DNA of 32,923 nucleotides, taken from Phycisphaerales bacterium. Lineage in GTDB: Bacteria > Planctomycetota > Phycisphaerae > Phycisphaerales > UBA1924. The notes under the pieces are model-generated. The model was given only the letters and a program-made list of their open reading frames with translations. It was not told the origin of the DNA and made no database searches. The translations under genes and the position numbers were made by a program. Shown piece by piece: positions 8,441-17,540 of this stretch (position 1 is its first letter; every line of letters begins with the position of its first letter). The stretch lies in NCBI GenBank assembly GCA_011053195.1, contig DRKT01000157.1:1-32923 (forward strand), written 5' to 3'.

Positions 8441-10501
8441 TCAGCGCGAACCGACCACCTCGAACCCCTCGCGGAAGTAGGCCTCGATGGCCCCGGCGGT
8501 CAGCCTCTCGTCCCAGGCGCCCTTGCGCATCGCTCGCATGGCTTGGATCAACTCATCCACTCCGCTCATGCCCAGCGACTGGGCGTAGGTATCCAGTGAC
8601 CTGTTTTCATCGGCAAATGCGCCATTCCACTCCTGTGCCCGGCCGTCATAATCCTGCTGCCAATCCTGCAGATCGAGCTGCGTCGAGCCGAGCGTGAACC
8701 ACTGCCCGTTGTCCCGGCCGCTGAGGTAGTGGTTATTCAGGTACGTCACCGCACCCACGGTATCGCGGTAGCGGTGCTTGATCAGGGGCTTGTTGTCGTC
8801 GGAGTCATACAGGACGTTGTCACGGAAGACGGCGCTCTCGGCGTTGTGGCCATGGACGCGGAAGGGAAGGTCCCAGTTGCTGATGATGTTGTCGGCGATC
8901 AGCGCGTTTCGGACCGGGGCCGTGGTCGGGCCGTCAATCGAGATGCCGTAGGCGCTGCTTGGTTCGTTGATGTTGTGGCTGATGATGTTGTCGGTGACTT
9001 CAACACTCGCGGTGTTCTGAAGGATGATGGCATCGCCTCGGATGAGATCGCTGCTGATGTCGGTGCCCTCAAGGATGACATTGCGTTTGACGGTTCCTTC
9101 GACGGGCACCGCGGTGGCCTTGTTGCCCTCGTTGCCGAACATGATGGACATCGGGTTGCGGAAGAAGATGTTGTCTTCAATGATGCCGCCGTGGCGGGCC
9201 TGGATGCCGTGCGAGCCACCGCGCATGACAATGTTGTCTTTGAAGACAAGGCCTGCAGCCGTGCGCTGCATGTAGCAGTTGTGTGCGAAAATCGTTGCGC
9301 TGGCGTCTCTGCCCCGTTCGTAGTCCCAGCCGTTGCGGTCGATAATGTTGCCCTCGACGAGCAGGCCATCGGTGTGGGAGGCGTAGATGCCCTGGGCGTG
9401 GGTGTTTCCGCGGGCATCGAGGATGAGATTCCGGCGGATCCGGACATTCTTGATCGTGTCGCCGAGCTCGCCCTGCACGACGATATTGTCCTTGTAGTCC
9501 TTGATGAAGCAGTCCTCGATGAGAAGATCCTCGACCGCGCCGGTGACGATGCGGAAGCCGGCCGCCGGGTGCCCGGTGCCGGGGCGGAACTCGAGGCTGA
9601 CGAAGGCGAGGTGCTGTCGCATGTCCGAACCGGCAAAGTTCACCGCGGGGCTGGCGCCTGAGATGATCTTGGGCCGGGGTCCTTCGCCGTAGGCGCTGAT
9701 GACCATGGGTTCGGACTCGCTCTTGCCACTGAATGCGAACCGTCCGAATGTTTCGGTGAAGGTGTCGCCTCGGCGCAGAAGAAGCCAGTCCGGGTGGCCA
9801 TCGCGGAGCTTGCTGATTCCGCGGGAGATCGAGCGGACCGGGGTCTGCTCGGAGAGGCCGTCGTTGGAGTCATTGCCGCGAGAGTTGGAGACATAGATCA
9901 CCCGGCTGCCGGGCGAGGGGGCGAGATCGGTCCAGCCGGATTCATCGGTCGGGGGCGTGCCGGGATCGCCCGCATCATCGCCGGGTGCATCCTGACCGGC
10001 ACCGGGATCCGTTGGGGGGGTCGTGCCGCGGAGCCGGGACACCAGATCGGTGTAATCCGCGATGTTGAGCTTGCCATCGCCGTTCTCATCGGCGCGCATG
10101 TCGCCGGCGCGGTACCACTCGAGCCACTGGGCGATCTGCCGGGCAAGGTCGTCCGGCGCGTCCGGGGGTGTGAAATCATCCTTGTTCTGGCCGCCGCCAC
10201 CGGAACCATCGCCGGAATCCCCCCCGCCGCCACTGGGCGGATTCGGCGGAGGTGGAGGCGTCACCTTCGGCGGGGTGGGCGTGGGATTCGAGCCCGAGCC
10301 GGTACCGGGCAGAGGAACCGACGCTTTCTTTGGACGGGGGACATACCGGACGATCCGCTTGCCGTTGGGCAGCGCGATCACGATCTTCTGCATCTGAACG
10401 TCGTCATCACCACCTGACTGGGCAGCCGCCGGGGCCACCAGGGTTCCTGAACAGATTGCCAATGCGTACGTCGCGGATCGCCACTTGCCTGTGAGATTCA
10501 T
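8441..10501 (-). CDS. Secreted right-handed beta-helix protein with dockerin-like EF-hand
   Basis: The ATG at 10501 is preferred over an in-frame GTG six codons upstream because GGAGG sits 6 nt before it. The 686-residue product has a Sec signal peptide (about 1-28, ending APAAAQ) and then a Pro/Gly-rich linker. A calcium-binding loop DENGDGKLNIAD (138-149) follows, like one half of a dockerin or EF-hand. From about residue 200 (VIYVSNSRGNDSNDGLS) it turns into a parallel beta-helix with repeated VxxNxI-type rungs to about residue 560. Proteins of this fold often bind or cleave polysaccharides (lyases, epimerases, depolymerases), so it may trim or bind the polymer made next door. No catalytic residues can be assigned. 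It has no C-terminal sorting tail of the type seen in the downstream array. Confidence 0.85.
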   Translation of the reverse strand: MNLTGKWRSATYALAICSGTLVAPAAAQSGGDDDVQMQKIVIALPNGKRIVRYVPRPKKASVPLPGTGSGSNPTPTPPKVTPPPPPNPPSGGGGDSGDGSGGGGQNKDDFTPPDAPDDLARQIAQWLEWYRAGDMRADENGDGKLNIADYTDLVSRLRGTTPPTDPGAGQDAPGDDAGDPGTPPTDESGWTDLAPSPGSRVIYVSNSRGNDSNDGLSEQTPVRSISRGISKLRDGHPDWLLLRRGDTFTETFGRFAFSGKSESEPMVISAYGEGPRPKIISGASPAVNFAGSDMRQHLAFVSLEFRPGTGHPAAGFRIVTGAVEDLLIEDCFIKDYKDNIVVQGELGDTIKNVRIRRNLILDARGNTHAQGIYASHTDGLLVEGNIIDRNGWDYERGRDASATIFAHNCYMQRTAAGLVFKDNIVMRGGSHGIQARHGGIIEDNIFFRNPMSIMFGNEGNKATAVPVEGTVKRNVILEGTDISSDLIRGDAIILQNTASVEVTDNIISHNINEPSSAYGISIDGPTTAPVRNALIADNIISNWDLPFRVHGHNAESAVFRDNVLYDSDDNKPLIKHRYRDTVGAVTYLNNHYLSGRDNGQWFTLGSTQLDLQDWQQDYDGRAQEWNGAFADENRSLDTYAQSLGMSGVDELIQAMRAMRKGAWDERLTAGAIEAYFREGFEVVGSR

Positions 10502-10853
10502 GCTCAACCTCCGAAACACCTTGGTACATCAAGGCTTACGGCAAGGATCGGCGTCGTCGAAGTACGCCGTGAGACCCAGACGGGTTCGCCCAAATCCCGA
10601 CTCGGCACGATGTGTACAGCGATTCCAATACTTCAAGATCGCACGAACCGCACAGCCCCCCACGCACAGCCGATCCGAGTTCGCTAAGGTGCCACCGAGC
10701 CCGAGACGTCCGATTATCCGTTCGTTCCCACCCTGTTTCAGTGGCCGGATGATTTCTTCGCCAGGCGCGGTTCTCGGTCCGTGGGTGAGCCGATGACACG
10801 CCGTCGATCGGCCGATACCGTGTGGTCACAGCCCACTCGACGAGACCAACGCT
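10502..10853. other. Divergent intergenic region between the two polysaccharide transcription units
   Basis: This 352-bp gap separates the minus-strand beta-helix gene from the plus-strand operon, so promoters for both should lie here. The only structured element noted is CCTTG-N6-CAAGG (10519-10534), just upstream of the ribosome binding site of the beta-helix gene. No convincing -35/-10 pair or sigma-54 site was found, and no gene is supported. Confidence 0.5.
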
Positions 10854-11834
10854 ATGCCGAGCACCCATCCCATGCCCGAATCACCGAAGCCGGGCCGGCG
10901 GTATGTGCTGATCTGCCCCTGCAAGGATGAGGCGGAGCACGCCCAAGCCACGATCGACTCGTTGGCGGCCCAATCGGAGTTGCCGGCGCTGTGCCTCTTC
11001 GTGGATGACGGGTCCACGGACGAGACGCCGGAGATTCTGGACCGGGCAGCCGAGAAATATCCGTGGTTCAGGGTGCTGCACCGCAAGAACACCGGCGCCC
11101 GCCGGGTCGGGCCGGGCGTGATCGAAGCCTTCTACGAGGGGTACAACTCGCTGGACATGGCCGAGTTTGACTATGTGTGCAAGATCGACGCGGACTTGGA
11201 GTTCCCGCCGAGATACTTCGAGCTGGTGATGGACAAGATGGAGTCGCACCCGAGGTTTGGAAATTATTCGGGCAAGCTCTATCTTCGGCTTGACGATGGG
11301 CGCCTCGTGCCCGAGCCGACCGGCGACGAGAATGCGGTCGGCAACGCCAAGTTTTTCCGGGTCGAGTGTTTCGAGGACATCGGGGGCTTTGCCAAGGAAG
11401 TCGGGTGGGACGGTATCGACGGGCACATGTGCCGACTCAAAAACTGGATTGCCCAGTCCGAGGAGCACCCGGACCTGCACATCATCCACCGAAGAATGAT
11501 GGGCTCATCGTTCAAGGGCATTTTCCATGGCCGGCAACGCTGGGGACGCGCCAAGTGGTACATGGGCACCGGCCCGGTCTACATGCTCGTCGTGACGGCG
11601 TACCGCATGGCGCAACGCCCATTCATCATCGGCGGGCTCGGGATCATGGTCGGCTACATCAAATCCTGGCTGACGGGCTACCCGCGTCACGGCACACCCG
11701 AGTTTCGCCGGGCGCTCCGTCGGTTCGAGCACCGCTCACTGATCAAGGGCAAGGCTGCTGCAGCCCGCGAGGCCAACGAAAAGATCAAAGAGAGTTGGGA
11801 TCGGCATCACCCCTCGCATCCTTCCGCCGCATGA
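10854..11834 (+). CDS. GT2-family glycosyltransferase
   Basis: This 326-residue protein has the GT-A core: YVLICPCKDEAEH near 17-29, LFVDDGSTDETPEIL near 48-62 and the metal-binding KIDADLEFPPRYF near 110-122. The C-terminal half has a mildly hydrophobic stretch near 255-285 and a basic, alanine-rich end. Relatives add a sugar to lipid-linked intermediates of surface polysaccharides. It is the first gene of the plus-strand operon. Its TGA overlaps the ATG of the WecG-type gene (ATGA at 11831-11834). A second methionine at codon 7 is an alternative start. Confidence 0.9.
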   Translation: MPSTHPMPESPKPGRRYVLICPCKDEAEHAQATIDSLAAQSELPALCLFVDDGSTDETPEILDRAAEKYPWFRVLHRKNTGARRVGPGVIEAFYEGYNSLDMAEFDYVCKIDADLEFPPRYFELVMDKMESHPRFGNYSGKLYLRLDDGRLVPEPTGDENAVGNAKFFRVECFEDIGGFAKEVGWDGIDGHMCRLKNWIAQSEEHPDLHIIHRRMMGSSFKGIFHGRQRWGRAKWYMGTGPVYMLVVTAYRMAQRPFIIGGLGIMVGYIKSWLTGYPRHGTPEFRRALRRFEHRSLIKGKAAAAREANEKIKESWDRHHPSHPSAA

Positions 11835-12619
11835 GCACCACCGAACCCAAGCGGGTGATGATCGCTGGCGCGTGGGTCCACTCGATCACGATGGATGGCG
11901 CGGTCGACGTCATCGCGCACGCTCTGGATGATGGTCGTGGCGGTTGGGTCGTCACTCCGAATCTGGACATCCTGCACAAACTGACGCATGACCGGTCGTT
12001 TGCATCGCTTGTTGAACCGGCCTCGCTTCGGCTGGCGGACGGGATGCCGCTGATCTGGGCGAGCAGACTCGCGGGCACCCCGCTGCCCGAGCGCGTCGCC
12101 GGCTCGGATCTGGTCTGGGCGATCTGCGAGCGGGCGGCCCGTGACGATCGGAGCGTCTTTCTGCTCGGCGGCGACGAAGGCATCGCGCCGAAGGCGGCCG
12201 AGGTCTTCGAGGATCGGTATCCCGGGCTTCGGGTTGTCGGAACACATTGTCCGCCCTTCGGCTTCGAGCGCGATGCCGGGCAGCGCGCGGAGATCATCAC
12301 CCGGCTTCGAGAGGCGAACCCCGACATCGTGCTGGTCGCGCTCGGCTGTCCGAAGCAGGAAAAGCTCATCGCCTCGCTCCTCACCGATTTTCCGAAGGCC
12401 TGGTTTCTTGGGATCGGAATCAGCCTGAGCTTCGTGACGGGCGATGTCCAGCGGGCCCCTCGCTGGGCCCAAAAACTGGGGATGGAGTGGATTCACAGAC
12501 TGATTCAAGAACCCGGCCGGCTCGGTCGGCGATACATCATCGTCGGGATTCCGTTCGCGCTGCGCGTGCTTGTCGGCGCGGCCGGCACCCGGATTCGGGG
12601 GTCTGCCTCTCTGTTCTAA
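11831..12619 (+). CDS. WecG/TagA/CpsF-family glycosyltransferase (GT26)
   Basis: The start at 11831 overlaps the previous stop (ATGA); the longer open frame upstream is an out-of-phase reading of the GT2 gene. The 262-residue product carries the family signatures TPNLDIL (42-48), ADGMPL (69-74), ERVAGSDL (87-94), GCPKQEK (172-178) and a final FVTGDVQRAPRWAQ...EWIHRL block. GT26 enzymes such as WecG (ManNAcA transferase) and TagA (ManNAc transferase) add the second sugar to an undecaprenyl-linked primer. The UDP-N-acetylhexosamine dehydrogenase at the left edge could supply a uronic-acid donor, which would fit a WecG-like role. That link is inferred. Confidence 0.93.
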   Translation: MSTTEPKRVMIAGAWVHSITMDGAVDVIAHALDDGRGGWVVTPNLDILHKLTHDRSFASLVEPASLRLADGMPLIWASRLAGTPLPERVAGSDLVWAICERAARDDRSVFLLGGDEGIAPKAAEVFEDRYPGLRVVGTHCPPFGFERDAGQRAEIITRLREANPDIVLVALGCPKQEKLIASLLTDFPKAWFLGIGISLSFVTGDVQRAPRWAQKLGMEWIHRLIQEPGRLGRRYIIVGIPFALRVLVGAAGTRIRGSASLF

Positions 12620-12731
12620 CGTTGGGCTGGACGTGGTGAGGGCATAAACTCAGTTGATCGTCCAATCTGGCGATGGTTGATGGTGTGGGTACCGGTGCCC
12701 TTGTGGGGGACCGGGCGGGTGGAAGTGCCGA

Positions 12732-13676
12732 GTGATGACCGAGCCGGGGCCGCACATGAAGATCATGCCCGTTGAGGATCCGCCGGGCGACCACATCGGG
12801 CTGGATGTGTGCATCCTGCTGGCGGGCGGCTTGGTGCCTTCGCCGCTGGTGAAGATGACGCATCGGCTGACACTGGAACTCTGGCTCTCGGCGCATGAGA
12901 CGGTCTTTGGCCGCTGGTGTGATGTGCTCGCGGAGCTGGCTGAGCATGCGGAGATACCGAAACCCTCAATCCGGGTGGTTCACAGCGGTCCCCCATTTGA
13001 GCCGAGTTACCGGCTTGCGGATGAGCGATTTGATATCCAGACGATGGCCGAGCCGGACGGATACCGAGGTCCGGCCGGGGTGCTGCGCGATGTGATGCAG
13101 AATGATCCGCCGGACACGACCATTCTGGTCGCCGAGGCGGCCCGGTACATCGCAGGCGGGCTTGACACCCTGTATGAGGACTGGGTTCGCCTCAAACCGG
13201 ACGTGCTGGTGGCCAAGCATCCAGACGGTTCTCCGGCGGGTCTGATGATGATGCGGGCGTCGGCCCTGAAACTCGTTCAAGACACGGGGTTTATGGATAT
13301 CAAGGAGCAGTGGCTCCCCAAGTGCGTCGAGGCCGGACTCGAGGTGTGGACGTCGGAAACGACGCACTTCCGGCCCTATCCTCTGCGGACACTGGAGCAG
13401 TATCTCTCGGCCTCGGCGGCGTCGGTTGGGAAGACGTGCCCGATCGAGGAGATGGGCCCGGTTCTCGGACCGTTGAAGCCGTTGCCGAGGCAATTGGAGA
13501 AATCACGCATCGCGGACGATGCCGAGGTGGCGCGAGACGCCGTCGTCGCCGATGCAATCATTATGCCGGGGGCCAAGGTGGAGACCGGGGCGATCGTCGT
13601 GCGGTCGCTGGTGTGTCCCGGGGCGATCGTGCCTGCGGGCGCGGAGGTTGTTGACATGGTGGTCGCTGCCGACTGA
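12732..13676 (+). CDS. Degenerate sugar-nucleotidyltransferase-like protein with left-handed beta-helix tail
   Basis: The 314-residue product (GTG at 12732 followed directly by ATG at 12735, either possible, GGAAG upstream) resembles a sugar-1-phosphate nucleotidyltransferase. An N-terminal CILLAGGLVPSPL (near 27-39) stands where active enzymes have LAGGxGTRLxP. GPAGVLRD (near 112-119) and an alternating-strand middle follow, and where a metal-binding GD is expected it reads VAEAARYI. The last 50 or so residues show hexapeptide-like rungs (IADDAEVARDAVVADAIIMP and following). Loss of the GTR loop and the acidic residue suggests a non-catalytic or altered protein. It sits between the GT26 gene and the exosortase gene, 19 bp before the latter. 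The function is unknown. Confidence 0.75.
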   Translation: MMTEPGPHMKIMPVEDPPGDHIGLDVCILLAGGLVPSPLVKMTHRLTLELWLSAHETVFGRWCDVLAELAEHAEIPKPSIRVVHSGPPFEPSYRLADERFDIQTMAEPDGYRGPAGVLRDVMQNDPPDTTILVAEAARYIAGGLDTLYEDWVRLKPDVLVAKHPDGSPAGLMMMRASALKLVQDTGFMDIKEQWLPKCVEAGLEVWTSETTHFRPYPLRTLEQYLSASAASVGKTCPIEEMGPVLGPLKPLPRQLEKSRIADDAEVARDAVVADAIIMPGAKVETGAIVVRSLVCPGAIVPAGAEVVDMVVAAD

Positions 13677-13695
13677 AGCAAGAGACGAGAGGGTC

Positions 13696-14562
13696 ATGGT
13701 TCTGATCCGCGGATGGCGCCAGTTTGATGTGATCGCGTTGGCGGTGCTGCTCACCGGCGCGATCGCTGCGTCATGGTCGGCGTGGCGCGACATTTTTTCA
13801 CAGGCGTGGCACAATCCCGAGCAATCGCACATTCTGCTGGCGATCCCGGTGGCGCTGTGGCTTGGGTGGCTCAGACGTGGACGTTTGGCGCGGTGCCAGC
13901 CGGAGCATTCGCTGCTCGGGCCGGTGGTGATCGCGGGCGCGTGGGTGCTGGGCAACATCGGGCTCAGCCGATCGATCGATCTTTTCTGGCACCTTTCGGC
14001 GATTCTGCTGGCGGCGGGCGCGATTCTGACGGTGACGGGGCCGAAGCTCTGGATCCGCTTCGCGGTGCCCGCGGTGGCGTTGCTTGCGTTGCTGCCGGTG
14101 CCGGCGTCGATTCGGATGGAGATCGCCCAGCCTCTTCAGGACATCAGCGCGAGGTGTTCGCAGTTTCTGCTTGACATCGTGGGGATCCCGGTTGTGCGCA
14201 CGGGGAATGTGCTGATCATCAACGGTGAATCGGTGGCGATCGCGGAGGCGTGCAACGGAATGCGCATGGTCGCAGCCCTGGGATTGGTGGCGTACACGTT
14301 TGCGTTCTCGATCCCGGCGAGGCGGTTGGTGCGTGTGCTGTTGCTGGTGCTGAGCCCGCTGCTGGCGGTGGTGGTGAACATACTCAGGTTGATGCCGACG
14401 GTGTTGTTCTACGGGTATGCGTCGAAGCCGACGGCCGACGCATTCCATGCGTTTTCAGGGTGGTTCATGATGGTGGCGGCTCTTGGAGTGATGTGGGCGA
14501 CGATCAGGCTTTTGCGCTGGATGGAACTTCCGGTGCTGAACTATGGGGCGATGCGCGAGTAG
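13696..14562 (+). CDS. Exosortase (EpsH-like membrane cysteine peptidase/transpeptidase)
   Basis: ATG 13696 is chosen because AGAGG precedes it and the first membrane span follows directly; the frame upstream is a shadow of the previous gene. The 288-residue protein has about eight membrane spans and the full exosortase active-site pattern: EACNGMRM with Cys186, NILRLMP with Arg231 and FHAFSGW with His251. Exosortases recognise C-terminal PEP-CTERM-type tails at the outer face of the inner membrane and cleave or transfer the protein, usually in organisms making an exopolysaccharide. Here it is followed by EpsI, and substrates lie about 9 kb downstream. The subfamily cannot be assigned from sequence alone. 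Confidence 0.93.
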   Translation: MVLIRGWRQFDVIALAVLLTGAIAASWSAWRDIFSQAWHNPEQSHILLAIPVALWLGWLRRGRLARCQPEHSLLGPVVIAGAWVLGNIGLSRSIDLFWHLSAILLAAGAILTVTGPKLWIRFAVPAVALLALLPVPASIRMEIAQPLQDISARCSQFLLDIVGIPVVRTGNVLIINGESVAIAEACNGMRMVAALGLVAYTFAFSIPARRLVRVLLLVLSPLLAVVVNILRLMPTVLFYGYASKPTADAFHAFSGWFMMVAALGVMWATIRLLRWMELPVLNYGAMRE

Positions 14563-14565
14563 ATC

Positions 14566-15267
14566 ATGCCGATCAAACGGATCAATCCTGTTCGGAGTGT
14601 GCTGGCGCCGGTGCTGTCGGGGTGTTTGCTCGTGGTCTTGGTGGCGATGGGTGATTTGAATCCCTCGCCGCCACAGAATGTCGATTCGTACTTTGAGGAC
14701 GTGGCGCACGCAATCGACAAGATGCCATACCGGATCGGGCACTGGACGGGTTCGGATCTTGATTCGGCCCCGCCTCAGGTGGAGAGCATGCTCAAGCCGA
14801 ACCGGATTCTGCACCGCGGGTATGTCAACGACCGGGCGAGCGAGCGGGTGAGGCTGGTGATCGTGCACTGCCCGGATGTGCGGGACATGCGAGGGCACTA
14901 TCCGCCGAACTGTTATCCGGCGACGGGCTGGATGCCGGTGGACCACCGGACGCTGAGCGTGCCCTTTCCCGATGGTCCGGAGGATATTTCGGTGTATTCG
15001 TTCAGCCGATCGGGCGAGCGGGGGACGACCCAGATCGTCACGGTTGCGGTGTTCTTTGCGATGCCGGGCACGGATCGTGAGGTGTATGCGGATCTTTCGA
15101 GTGTTCGTCGTGCGTCAGAAAATCGGCGGCGGAACCTTCTTGGGTCTGCCCAGTTGCAAATCATCTTCGACGGTGTGCGATCCGACGAAGCCATCATCGA
15201 GGTCGTCAAGACCTTTGCACCGGCGCTTGAGCCGGTGATCCAAACCGTCGCGGAGGGACTGGAGTGA
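14566..15267 (+). CDS. epsI: EpsI family exosortase-associated protein
   Basis: This 233-residue protein has a single N-terminal membrane segment (about 11-29) and then a periplasmic domain. The conserved block HYPPNCYPATGW (111-122) contains the His and Cys typical of EpsI/DUF3485 proteins. These are regularly encoded next to, or fused to, exosortases and are thought to help in processing or in polysaccharide export; the biochemical role is not settled. It begins 3 bp after the exosortase stop, and its own TGA overlaps the GTG start of the Wzc-like gene (GTGA). Confidence 0.9.
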   Translation: MPIKRINPVRSVLAPVLSGCLLVVLVAMGDLNPSPPQNVDSYFEDVAHAIDKMPYRIGHWTGSDLDSAPPQVESMLKPNRILHRGYVNDRASERVRLVIVHCPDVRDMRGHYPPNCYPATGWMPVDHRTLSVPFPDGPEDISVYSFSRSGERGTTQIVTVAVFFAMPGTDREVYADLSSVRRASENRRRNLLGSAQLQIIFDGVRSDEAIIEVVKTFAPALEPVIQTVAEGLE

Positions 15268-17540
15268 GCAATCCATTCATGGAATCGAATCGGCCTGTGT
15301 CCAAGGCTGTGCCCGAGGAGTTTGTTCCCGGTGGCGACGTGGATCAGGCATTCGACGTTGTGGGTCTGGCCAAGCGGGCGATTCGCGGTCGGGTCAAGCT
15401 GACACTTATCGTTGCGGGCAGCCTGGGACTGCTCGGCGCGATCGCCGGGTATTCGCGATCGGGCAAGACGTATGAGAGCTCGGCGACGATCCACGTGAGC
15501 GCGGATATCGAGGGCATCCTCAATGAAAGCATCGACAAGGTGGACAAGATTGACGACCTTGTGGAACGCAAGACGATCGAGTTCGAGAATGACCGTGTTT
15601 TGTTGATGGCAGCCGAGGATACCCGTCTGCGGGAAGTCGGCTGGCCCACGGGCGAGGTGGGTGCCCGGGCTCTGCGCAATGCGATTGCGACGGAATACAA
15701 ACGCCGAAAGCAATACTTCACGGTTGTTTGCACGACGGACAGCGAGGACACACCCCAAGTCGCACTGGAAGCAACCATCGACTCGTTCCTGCGATTCCAG
15801 AATGAACAAAACGGGATCGATCGAGAAACACGGGAACTGGACAAGCTGATCCGCCAGAGGGACGCGGCGATCAGCAACCTGCGCTCGGCGATCGCGGCGG
15901 CGACGGCGGAGTACGGTACCGACGACCTGTCTTCACTGATCGAGAATGCCGAGAGCAACCGAAACGAGCTCCAGAGCGATATCGAAAATCTGAATATTGA
16001 GATCAAATATCGACAGGGGCTTGGTTCAGCAAACCATTCCGAGGTGGTCGACCCGGAGGAATTGACAGCCGAGCAGCTCGCCGAGCACGATGGGCAGATC
16101 GCGGAACTGATCCGCCAACGTGAGATCCTGCGGGCGACGATCAAAACAACGCTCGAGCGGCAGGGGTCCCGGCATCCGCAGGTGCGTCAGCTCCGGGATC
16201 AGGAGCAGACGCTGACCTACCAGATCGAGGCCCGCGCCAATACGGTGAGAAACAACCTTGCCGAGATGGTACCCGAGATCGACAAGAGCAAGCTGAGTCT
16301 CCAGGAACTCCAGCATCAGCGGGACATCAAACAGGAGAAGAAGGCGCTCTCCGACCAGCGCCTGCGTGAGCTTCGCTCGGCCAATGAGACAATCAGTCAG
16401 GATAAGGAAGACCTCGAGCGGCTGCGCAACGAGCGGTCGAACCTGGCCAAGCGCAAGGCCGAGCTGAATCTTGAGCAGGATCGGATTCGCAAGGGCCGGA
16501 TCGAGATCATCACCGCACCCACAACCCCGAAACAGGCCAAGGACAAGAGGCCGATTCTGGCCGGGATGGGATTCATCGCGGGGAGCTTCTTCGGCCTGGC
16601 CGGGGTAATTGCGTACGGGACATACAAGCGTTCGTTCCGGTACGTGGATGATCTGGAATCAACAACGAGCCTTCCGCCGCTGCTGGGAACGCTGCCAGAA
16701 CTTGAGAAGAACGACAGCGAGAACGAGCGGGTCGCGGCGGTGAGTGTGCACAATCTTCGCAACACGCTGCAGGCGATCCAAGGGTACGACAATGCACACT
16801 CGGTGGTGATCGCGTGCACGAGCGCCGAGCCGGGCGATGGAAAGACAACGCTGATCCAGTCGCTCGGAGCGTCGTATGCACTGACGGGGCTGCGCACGAT
16901 TCTGGTTGATCTTGATCTTGTCGGCGGCGGGATGACCGCCCGGCTCGGACTGACGGGCAAGCGTGGCGTGGCGGATCTGCTGACCGGGCTGGAGCCGACC
17001 AAGTGCATCAAACACACGGCGACGGAGAAGCTGTACGCCCTTCCGATCGGCGACACGACCAAGTGCGGCCCCGAGCAGCTCGCCAGCCGACCGATCCAGC
17101 AGATCATCGACTGGCTTCGTGAACGGTTCGATGTGATCCTGATCGACACGGGGCCGGTGATGGGGAGTCTTGAGTCGGGCCTTGTGGCCTCGGTTGCGGA
17201 TCAGGTTTTGTTGGTGGTGGCGCGTGGGCAGGCGGACAACGTGGTGCATGCTGCGGTGAATCGGTTGAGTCGTCTTGGCGTTCGCGCGACGGGGATCGTG
17301 TTCAATCGGGCGGACCCGGAGGATCTGCGTCACAGCCTGAGCGCGGCTTCGATGGGCGCGCCGAGTGTGCACCATTCAGCACGCCAGCACCGCGAACGAT
17401 CGCTGAATGCAGATGCTTCGCTCTCGAAGGGTGAGATCGCGGGAAGCATTCCGCAGCCGGTGGAACCGGTGCCTCCGGCGACGCCGCCGAAAGGACAACG
17501 GATCGGGACGCTCAAGGCCGAGGATGAAACCGGGACGTGA
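15264..17540 (+). CDS. Wzc/GumC-like chain-length determinant with cytoplasmic ATPase domain
   Basis: The GTG start at 15264 overlaps the EpsI stop, with GGAGGG upstream. The 758-residue product has a first membrane span near 48-65, a long periplasmic coiled coil (about 170-420), a second span near 431-453 and a C-terminal BY-kinase-like domain. That domain shows Walker A SAEPGDGKTT (520-529, Lys527), Walker A' ILVDLDLVGGG and Walker B VILIDTGPV. Such proteins set chain length and couple polymerisation to export. The usual tyrosine-rich C-terminal tail is missing: the last ~70 residues have no tyrosine and are rich in Ser, Pro and Lys. The A' motif also lacks the common RRP. Regulation by tail autophosphorylation is therefore doubtful. 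Confidence 0.92.
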   Translation: MSNPFMESNRPVSKAVPEEFVPGGDVDQAFDVVGLAKRAIRGRVKLTLIVAGSLGLLGAIAGYSRSGKTYESSATIHVSADIEGILNESIDKVDKIDDLVERKTIEFENDRVLLMAAEDTRLREVGWPTGEVGARALRNAIATEYKRRKQYFTVVCTTDSEDTPQVALEATIDSFLRFQNEQNGIDRETRELDKLIRQRDAAISNLRSAIAAATAEYGTDDLSSLIENAESNRNELQSDIENLNIEIKYRQGLGSANHSEVVDPEELTAEQLAEHDGQIAELIRQREILRATIKTTLERQGSRHPQVRQLRDQEQTLTYQIEARANTVRNNLAEMVPEIDKSKLSLQELQHQRDIKQEKKALSDQRLRELRSANETISQDKEDLERLRNERSNLAKRKAELNLEQDRIRKGRIEIITAPTTPKQAKDKRPILAGMGFIAGSFFGLAGVIAYGTYKRSFRYVDDLESTTSLPPLLGTLPELEKNDSENERVAAVSVHNLRNTLQAIQGYDNAHSVVIACTSAEPGDGKTTLIQSLGASYALTGLRTILVDLDLVGGGMTARLGLTGKRGVADLLTGLEPTKCIKHTATEKLYALPIGDTTKCGPEQLASRPIQQIIDWLRERFDVILIDTGPVMGSLESGLVASVADQVLLVVARGQADNVVHAAVNRLSRLGVRATGIVFNRADPEDLRHSLSAASMGAPSVHHSARQHRERSLNADASLSKGEIAGSIPQPVEPVPPATPPKGQRIGTLKAEDETGT

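Noticed and set aside
7586-8599. 337-residue plus-strand open frame
   Set aside because: Shadow of the flippase gene; His/Arg-rich composition and no domain, and it runs across the intergenic hairpins.
8729-9661. 310-residue plus-strand frame rich in Val/Asp/Ala
   Set aside because: Mirror of the beta-helix repeats on the minus strand; the minus-strand product has a signal peptide, a strong ribosome binding site and a recognisable fold.
10502-10853. Possible sigma-54 promoter (TGGCAC on the minus strand near 10690)
   Set aside because: The GG-to-GC spacing is wrong for a -24/-12 element and there is no TTGC match.
12620-12731. Possible promoter (TTGATC near 12654) in the gap before the pseudo-nucleotidyltransferase
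   Set aside because: No -10 element at a suitable distance; the gap is short and read-through from the GT26 gene is more likely.
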